Positions 61,086 through 64,000 of a stretch of 64,000 bases of DNA are shown piece by piece. This DNA comes from Planctomycetota bacterium (lineage in GTDB: Bacteria; Planctomycetota; UBA1135; GCA-002686595). Both the position numbers and the translations under genes were made by a program. Position 1 is the first letter of the stretch; every line of letters begins with the position of its first letter. Location of the stretch: NCBI GenBank assembly GCA_021413885.1, contig JAIOPM010000049.1, forward strand, positions 96,787-160,786, in the 5' to 3' direction. The notes below the pieces were generated by a model, which saw only the letters and a program-made list of their open reading frames with translations, searched no databases and was not told the DNA's origin.

Positions 61086-61129
61086 GAACCCGGTTGTAGG
61101 TTCACGGACGCGAGTTCGTCAAAACGAAC
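61086..61129 (-). promoter_or_regulatory. marR promoter with overlapping palindromes (probable autoregulatory operator)
   Basis: On the minus strand TTGACG (-35; plus coordinates 61117-61122) and TACAAC (-10; 61093-61098) are 18 bases apart, and the ATG is only seven bases after the -10, so the transcript may be nearly leaderless. A 16-base palindrome (GTTCGT-CAAA-ACGAAC, 61114-61129) covers the -35, and a second, GAACC-8-GGTTC, at 61086-61103, spans the -10. Position and symmetry suggest MarR self-repression. Confidence 0.5.
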
Positions 61130-61132
61130 GAT

Positions 61133-62206
61133 TCAGTCGCGCAGGAAGTGGCAGGTGTAGCCGCCCGGGTTGTTCTTCAGGTAGTCCTGGTGATAGTCCT
61201 CGGCGAGCCAGAACTCGCCCGCCTTCTCGATCGTCGTCACGACCGGGTTCTTCCACTTGCCTGACTTGGTCACCTTCGCCTTGATCTCCTCGGCGACGCG
61301 GCGTTGTTCTTCGTTCGCGTAGAAGATCGCCGAGCGGTACTGCGTGCCGCGGTCGTTGCCCTGACGGTTCAACGTCGTCGGGTCGTGCATGCGGAAGAAC
61401 CAGTGCTCGAGCAGATCGGCGTACGAGAGCTTGGTCGGATCGAACTCGATGCGCACGGCTTCGGCGTGGCCGCTCTTCGAGTCGTGGGTGTCGTCGTACT
61501 TCGGGTTCGCGAGCCAACCGCCCGTGTAACCGACGTCGGTCTTCACGACGCCCGGGATCTTGCGCAGCAGATCTTCCATGCCCCAGAAGCATCCGCCCGC
61601 GACGATCGCGGTCTCGGTGGTCGTCTTGGTTTCGCTCGTCGTCAGCGGAGTCGTTTCGTTCGCGGCCGCTTCGCCGAAGAGCTTCGCATACTGCCCGAAG
61701 CCTTCCTTGACGAGCTCCTTCGCCGGCACGAAGCGCAGCGAGGCCGAGTTGATGCAGTAGCGCAAGCCCGTCGGCCCGGGCCCGTCGTCGAAGACGTGGC
61801 CGAGGTGCGACGCGGCCTTGGTCGACTTCACTTCCGACCGCAACATGCCGTGCGACGTGTCGGTGTCCGTGGCGACCGCGCTCTTCTCGATCGGCTGGGT
61901 GAAGCTCGGCCAACCGGTGCCCGAGTCGAACTTGTCGAGCGACGTGAAGAGCGGCTCATTCGAGACGACGTCGACGTAGATGCCGGGCTCGTGGTTGTTC
62001 CAGTAGGCGTTCTTGAACGGCGGCTCGGTGCCGCAGTTCTGCGTGACGTCGAACTGTTGCGGAGTCAGGCGCGCGCGCAGGTCGCTCTTTTCGTTCGGCT
62101 TGCCGGCGGCGTCGTTCGAGGGCTGCGCGGAGCGCGCGCAGCTCGACATCGCGCAAGAGCAAGCGACCAACGCCGCGACCAGGGCGACGGGTATCCAGGG
62201 ATGCAT
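61133..62206 (-). CDS. msrAB: Bifunctional methionine sulfoxide reductase MsrB-MsrA, lipoprotein
   Basis: A 357-residue fusion. The N-terminal signal has a good lipobox LVAC with Cys16, so it is probably a lipoprotein facing the periplasm. MsrB comes first: [28 protein letters not shown] and the catalytic Cys151 in RYCINSASL. MsrA comes second, with Cys206 in [11 protein letters not shown] and later [29 protein letters not shown] blocks. The enzyme would reduce both R and S methionine sulfoxide in exported proteins; the electron donor is not in the window. The ATG at 62206 has an AAGGA site. The cysteines C-x2-C that bind zinc in some MsrB proteins are not evident. Confidence 0.9.
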   Translation of the reverse strand: MHPWIPVALVAALVACSCAMSSCARSAQPSNDAAGKPNEKSDLRARLTPQQFDVTQNCGTEPPFKNAYWNNHEPGIYVDVVSNEPLFTSLDKFDSGTGWPSFTQPIEKSAVATDTDTSHGMLRSEVKSTKAASHLGHVFDDGPGPTGLRYCINSASLRFVPAKELVKEGFGQYAKLFGEAAANETTPLTTSETKTTTETAIVAGGCFWGMEDLLRKIPGVVKTDVGYTGGWLANPKYDDTHDSKSGHAEAVRIEFDPTKLSYADLLEHWFFRMHDPTTLNRQGNDRGTQYRSAIFYANEEQRRVAEEIKAKVTKSGKWKNPVVTTIEKAGEFWLAEDYHQDYLKNNPGGYTCHFLRD

Positions 62207-62281
62207 GCCTGAGGTTCCTTCGGGAAAGAGAAGCAAGGTACGCGGGGGAGCTCGTTTCGTGACGCTACCGCCGGCGTCGAG

Positions 62282-62315
62282 TGCACGCTCTTAGAGCCTG
62301 CGGCTCGCGCGTGCA
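62282..62315. repeat. Bipartite inverted repeat upstream of msrAB
   Basis: TGCACGC at 62282-62288 pairs with GCGTGCA at 62309-62315, and inside it GAGCC at 62294-62298 pairs with GGCTC at 62302-62306 with a three-base loop. It lies 76-110 bases upstream of the msrAB start and could be an operator or a leader hairpin. Confidence 0.4.
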
Positions 62316-62492
62316 ATCACGGCCATTGGATGCGTTTCCGCGTCGGAGCTTTCATCGGATGCTCCGGTCTCGACCTTCTCGGCCGACGCGAAGAATTGTC
62401 CGTGACCGGTCGTGCTTCCGGGCCTGCGCGCCGGGCCTCCGGACGCGTCGCGTTTCGCCGGTCTTACGAGTCGGCGGCTCCCGGCGCCTCAC

Positions 62493-62498
62493 TAGAAT
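62493..62498 (+). promoter_or_regulatory. Candidate -10 element TAGAAT before the orphan E1 alpha
   Basis: An exact TAGAAT, 34 bases before the GTG at 62533. An ATG at 62497 overlaps the element itself and so is unlikely to be the true start. Confidence 0.4.
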
Positions 62499-62532
62499 GG
62501 CGTGCCCGCTTCAGCCCCGAGACCTCCCCGAC

Positions 62533-63645
62533 GTGACGACGACCCTCCAACGCATCCTGGAACCCGACGGCCGTTTGGTCGGCGAAGCGCCCGATCTTTC
62601 CGACGAACAGCTCCGCGCGCTCTTCACGCACATGCTGCGCGTGCGCGTGCTCGACGAGCGCATGCTCAAGCTCCAACGCGCCGGCCGCGTCGGTTTCGTC
62701 GGCACGGCGAAGGGGCTCGAGGCGGCGATCGTCGGCTCGGCGTTCGCGCTCGAGCCGCGCGATTGGTTGTGGTCAGGCTTGCGCGAAGGCGGAGCCGCGG
62801 TGATGCGCGGATTGCCGCTCGCGGAGTACATCGCGCAGATGTACTGCAACGCGAACGACACCGCGAAGGGCCGCCAGATGTGCAATCACTTCCAGCACAA
62901 GGGCTCGCACTACCCGTCGTGGTCGAGCGTGATCGGCACGCAGATTCCCCACGGCGTCGGCGCGGCGTACGCGGCGAAAGTGCGCGGCAGCGACGAAGTC
63001 CACGGCATCTACTTCGGCGACGGAGCGACGAGTTCGAACGGTTTCCACTCGGGGATGAACTTCGCCGCGGTGTGGAAAGCGCCGTGCGTGTTCGTGTGCG
63101 TCGACAACGGCTGGGCGATCTCGGTGTGCAACCGCGACCAGACCGCCGCCGAGTCCTACGCCGACAAGGCCGACGCGTACGGCATGCCGGGCGTCGAGGT
63201 CGACGGCAACGACGTCCTCGCGTGCTATCGCGAGACGAAACGAGCGATCGATCGAGCGCGCTCTGGAGCCGGGCCGTCGCTCGTCGTGTTGAAGACGTAT
63301 CGCATGCTCGGCCACTCGTCCTCCGATGATCCGACCAAGTACCGCGACGCCGCCGAGGTCGACTCGTGGGCGGCGCGCGATCCGCTCGAGCGTTTCGAGC
63401 GCTACCTCGTTGCGCGCAAGCTGCTTCAGCCGAGCGAACGAGCTAGCCTCGAGGACACGCTCACGTCCGAGATCGACACCGAGATCCACCGCCAAGAAGC
63501 GGCGCCGCCGATGGCGTTGAAGACTCTGGTCGAAGACGTCTACGCCGAAGTCCCGCGCCACCTGCGCCGCCAATACAACGCCTTCATCACCGTCGCCGAG
63601 CGACTCGGGCACGCACAAAAGGGCGACGGGGCCTTTCCGTTGTAG
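62533..63645 (+). CDS. Orphan 2-oxoacid dehydrogenase E1 alpha paralogue
   Basis: A 370-residue paralogue of the E1 alpha at 43277. They share GFHSGMNFAAVWKAPCVF, YGMPGV-VDGND and the GHS-SDDPT block, so the fold and the thiamine site (GDGATSS, VDNGWAIS) are kept. It differs at SGLREGG, where the operon copy has PSYRDFG (the Tyr before the cofactor-contact Arg is Leu), and in GRQMCNHF against GRQMPVHF. No E1 beta or E2 follows in the window. The GTG at 62533 (MTTTLQRILEPDG) aligns with MTSQQLLSVIEPDG of the operon copy, which decides the start. Substrate and partner are unknown. Confidence 0.85.
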   Translation: MTTTLQRILEPDGRLVGEAPDLSDEQLRALFTHMLRVRVLDERMLKLQRAGRVGFVGTAKGLEAAIVGSAFALEPRDWLWSGLREGGAAVMRGLPLAEYIAQMYCNANDTAKGRQMCNHFQHKGSHYPSWSSVIGTQIPHGVGAAYAAKVRGSDEVHGIYFGDGATSSNGFHSGMNFAAVWKAPCVFVCVDNGWAISVCNRDQTAAESYADKADAYGMPGVEVDGNDVLACYRETKRAIDRARSGAGPSLVVLKTYRMLGHSSSDDPTKYRDAAEVDSWAARDPLERFERYLVARKLLQPSERASLEDTLTSEIDTEIHRQEAAPPMALKTLVEDVYAEVPRHLRRQYNAFITVAERLGHAQKGDGAFPL

Positions 63646-63809
63646 TGACCGTCGTCGTTGGCGCCGTTCAGTACCGAGTCAGGTGTCTTTCCACCGGGTT
63701 GCCCGTCGAGGGCGTGGGTGCGCTGCGCAGGAAAACCTCTTCCGCTTTGAAGTAGTCCAGCTAGCGGACGAGCGCGTGTCCGCGCGAGTTAGGGAGGCGT
63801 GCGCGCGTG

Positions 63810-64000
63810 TCAGGACCAGAGCGGATACGCCACGCCGCGCGGGCGCCAGGCGATCAGCGCGTGCAGCCAGACCAAGCTCGCCGCGAGCAGGAACGCTCCG
63901 ACGTGGCCGAACTTCGGCAGAAGGCCCAGAGCCACGATCATCGTCGTCGCTCCGGCCGGCGGGTGGAGCGAGCGCAGCAGCAGCAAGATGCCGATCGTCA
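63810..64000 (-). CDS. HPP-family membrane protein, 5' end beyond the window
   Basis: The last 62 codons of a minus-strand gene; the start is outside the window. The translated end holds LRSLHPPAGATTMIVALG, with the His-Pro-Pro motif and following Ala-Gly-Ala of HPP proteins, then two hydrophobic stretches (FLLAASLVWLHALIAW) and a short tail. HPP proteins are integral membrane proteins, some linked to nitrite transport. Stop is TGA at 63812-63810. Confidence 0.8.
   Translation of the reverse strand, partial: TIGILLLLRSLHPPAGATTMIVALGLLPKFGHVGAFLLAASLVWLHALIAWRPRGVAYPLWS

Larger units (their letters stand above)
62207..62532. other. Divergent intergenic region between msrAB and the orphan E1 alpha
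   Basis: A 326-base gap. It holds a bipartite inverted repeat at 62282-62315 and the TAGAAT element at 62493. No gene is supported. Confidence 0.5.

Noticed and set aside
62497..62535. ATG at 62497 as the start of the orphan E1 alpha
   Set aside because: It overlaps the TAGAAT element, and the alignment with the operon copy begins at the GTG at 62533.
1..64000. CRISPR arrays, tRNA or rRNA genes, insertion sequences and integrase genes
   Set aside because: I saw no regularly spaced repeats, no cloverleaf or rRNA-like stretch and no transposase or integrase motif in any frame read; a tool search (tRNAscan, Infernal, CRISPR finder) would settle this.

Overview
The window is a GC-rich bacterial chromosome segment with short intergenic gaps. 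It has 51 protein genes I can support, two of them cut by the window edges, and I see no rRNA, tRNA, CRISPR array or insertion sequence. The best guess at the source is a Planctomycetota-like bacterium. The evidence is several secreted beta-propeller proteins with FG-GAP or SBBP-type repeats, a matrixin protease carrying DCNGNG-type calcium-binding repeats, recurring C-terminal segments that end in Cys-Pro, a soluble Ser/Thr kinase with TPRs, and many ECF sigma factors. This is inference from gene content, not a phylogenetic result.

Layout. 1-1.9 kb: end of a radical SAM gene and a family 2 glycosyltransferase. 1.9-7.4 kb (minus): three large exported beta-propeller proteins. 7.8-12.4 kb (plus): nucleotide-sugar dehydrogenase, NAD-dependent epimerase and a calcium-loop exported protein. 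12.4-15.8 kb (minus): an operon of Ser/Thr kinase-TPR, RluA-like protein and ACT protein. 16-21 kb (plus): a hypothetical gene, then an overlapping ECF sigma / zinc-finger HEAT anti-sigma / exported protein operon. 21.3-25.3 kb (plus): mgtE behind a structured leader, a sulfatase-like lipoprotein and lipA. 25.4-28.7 kb (minus): an AlgI/AlgJ-type polysaccharide O-acetylation pair. 28.8-35.6 kb: small TM2-like protein, glyoxalase plus WYL-Cdd1 regulator, matrixin protease and an FG-GAP-like protein. 35.6-43.1 kb (minus): DUF6526 protein, ABC exporter and beta-helix-like protein, then an ECF sigma / anti-sigma / CHAT-protease operon. 43.3-47.1 kb (plus): a branched-chain-type 2-oxoacid dehydrogenase operon (E1 alpha, E1 beta, E2). 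47.1-50.2 kb: a BrnT toxin-antitoxin cluster with DUF2442, and a YCII/ECF sigma pair. 50.5-56 kb (plus): Cys-rich exported peptide, tetraheme cytochrome and an erythromycin-esterase membrane fusion. 56-64 kb: aquaporin, SnoaL-like protein, surface protein, PATAN/DUF4388 protein, MarR-SRPBCC operon, MsrB-MsrA lipoprotein, an orphan E1 alpha and the end of an HPP-family gene.

How the genes work together. LipA makes the lipoyl cofactor that the E2 protein needs. The sugar dehydrogenase, epimerase, glycosyltransferase and AlgI/AlgJ pair fit production and acetylation of a surface polysaccharide. Three separate ECF sigma modules, a kinase, a WYL regulator and a MarR regulator suggest heavy extracytoplasmic signalling. 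The strongest candidate for an undescribed system is the ECF sigma / membrane anti-sigma / membrane-anchored CHAT protease operon at 35.6-39.3 kb. Other notable signals are an octanucleotide repeat inside the first codons of a secreted protein gene, a three-hairpin leader before mgtE, a recurring TAGAAT element upstream of start codons, and a WYL-Cdd1 fusion.
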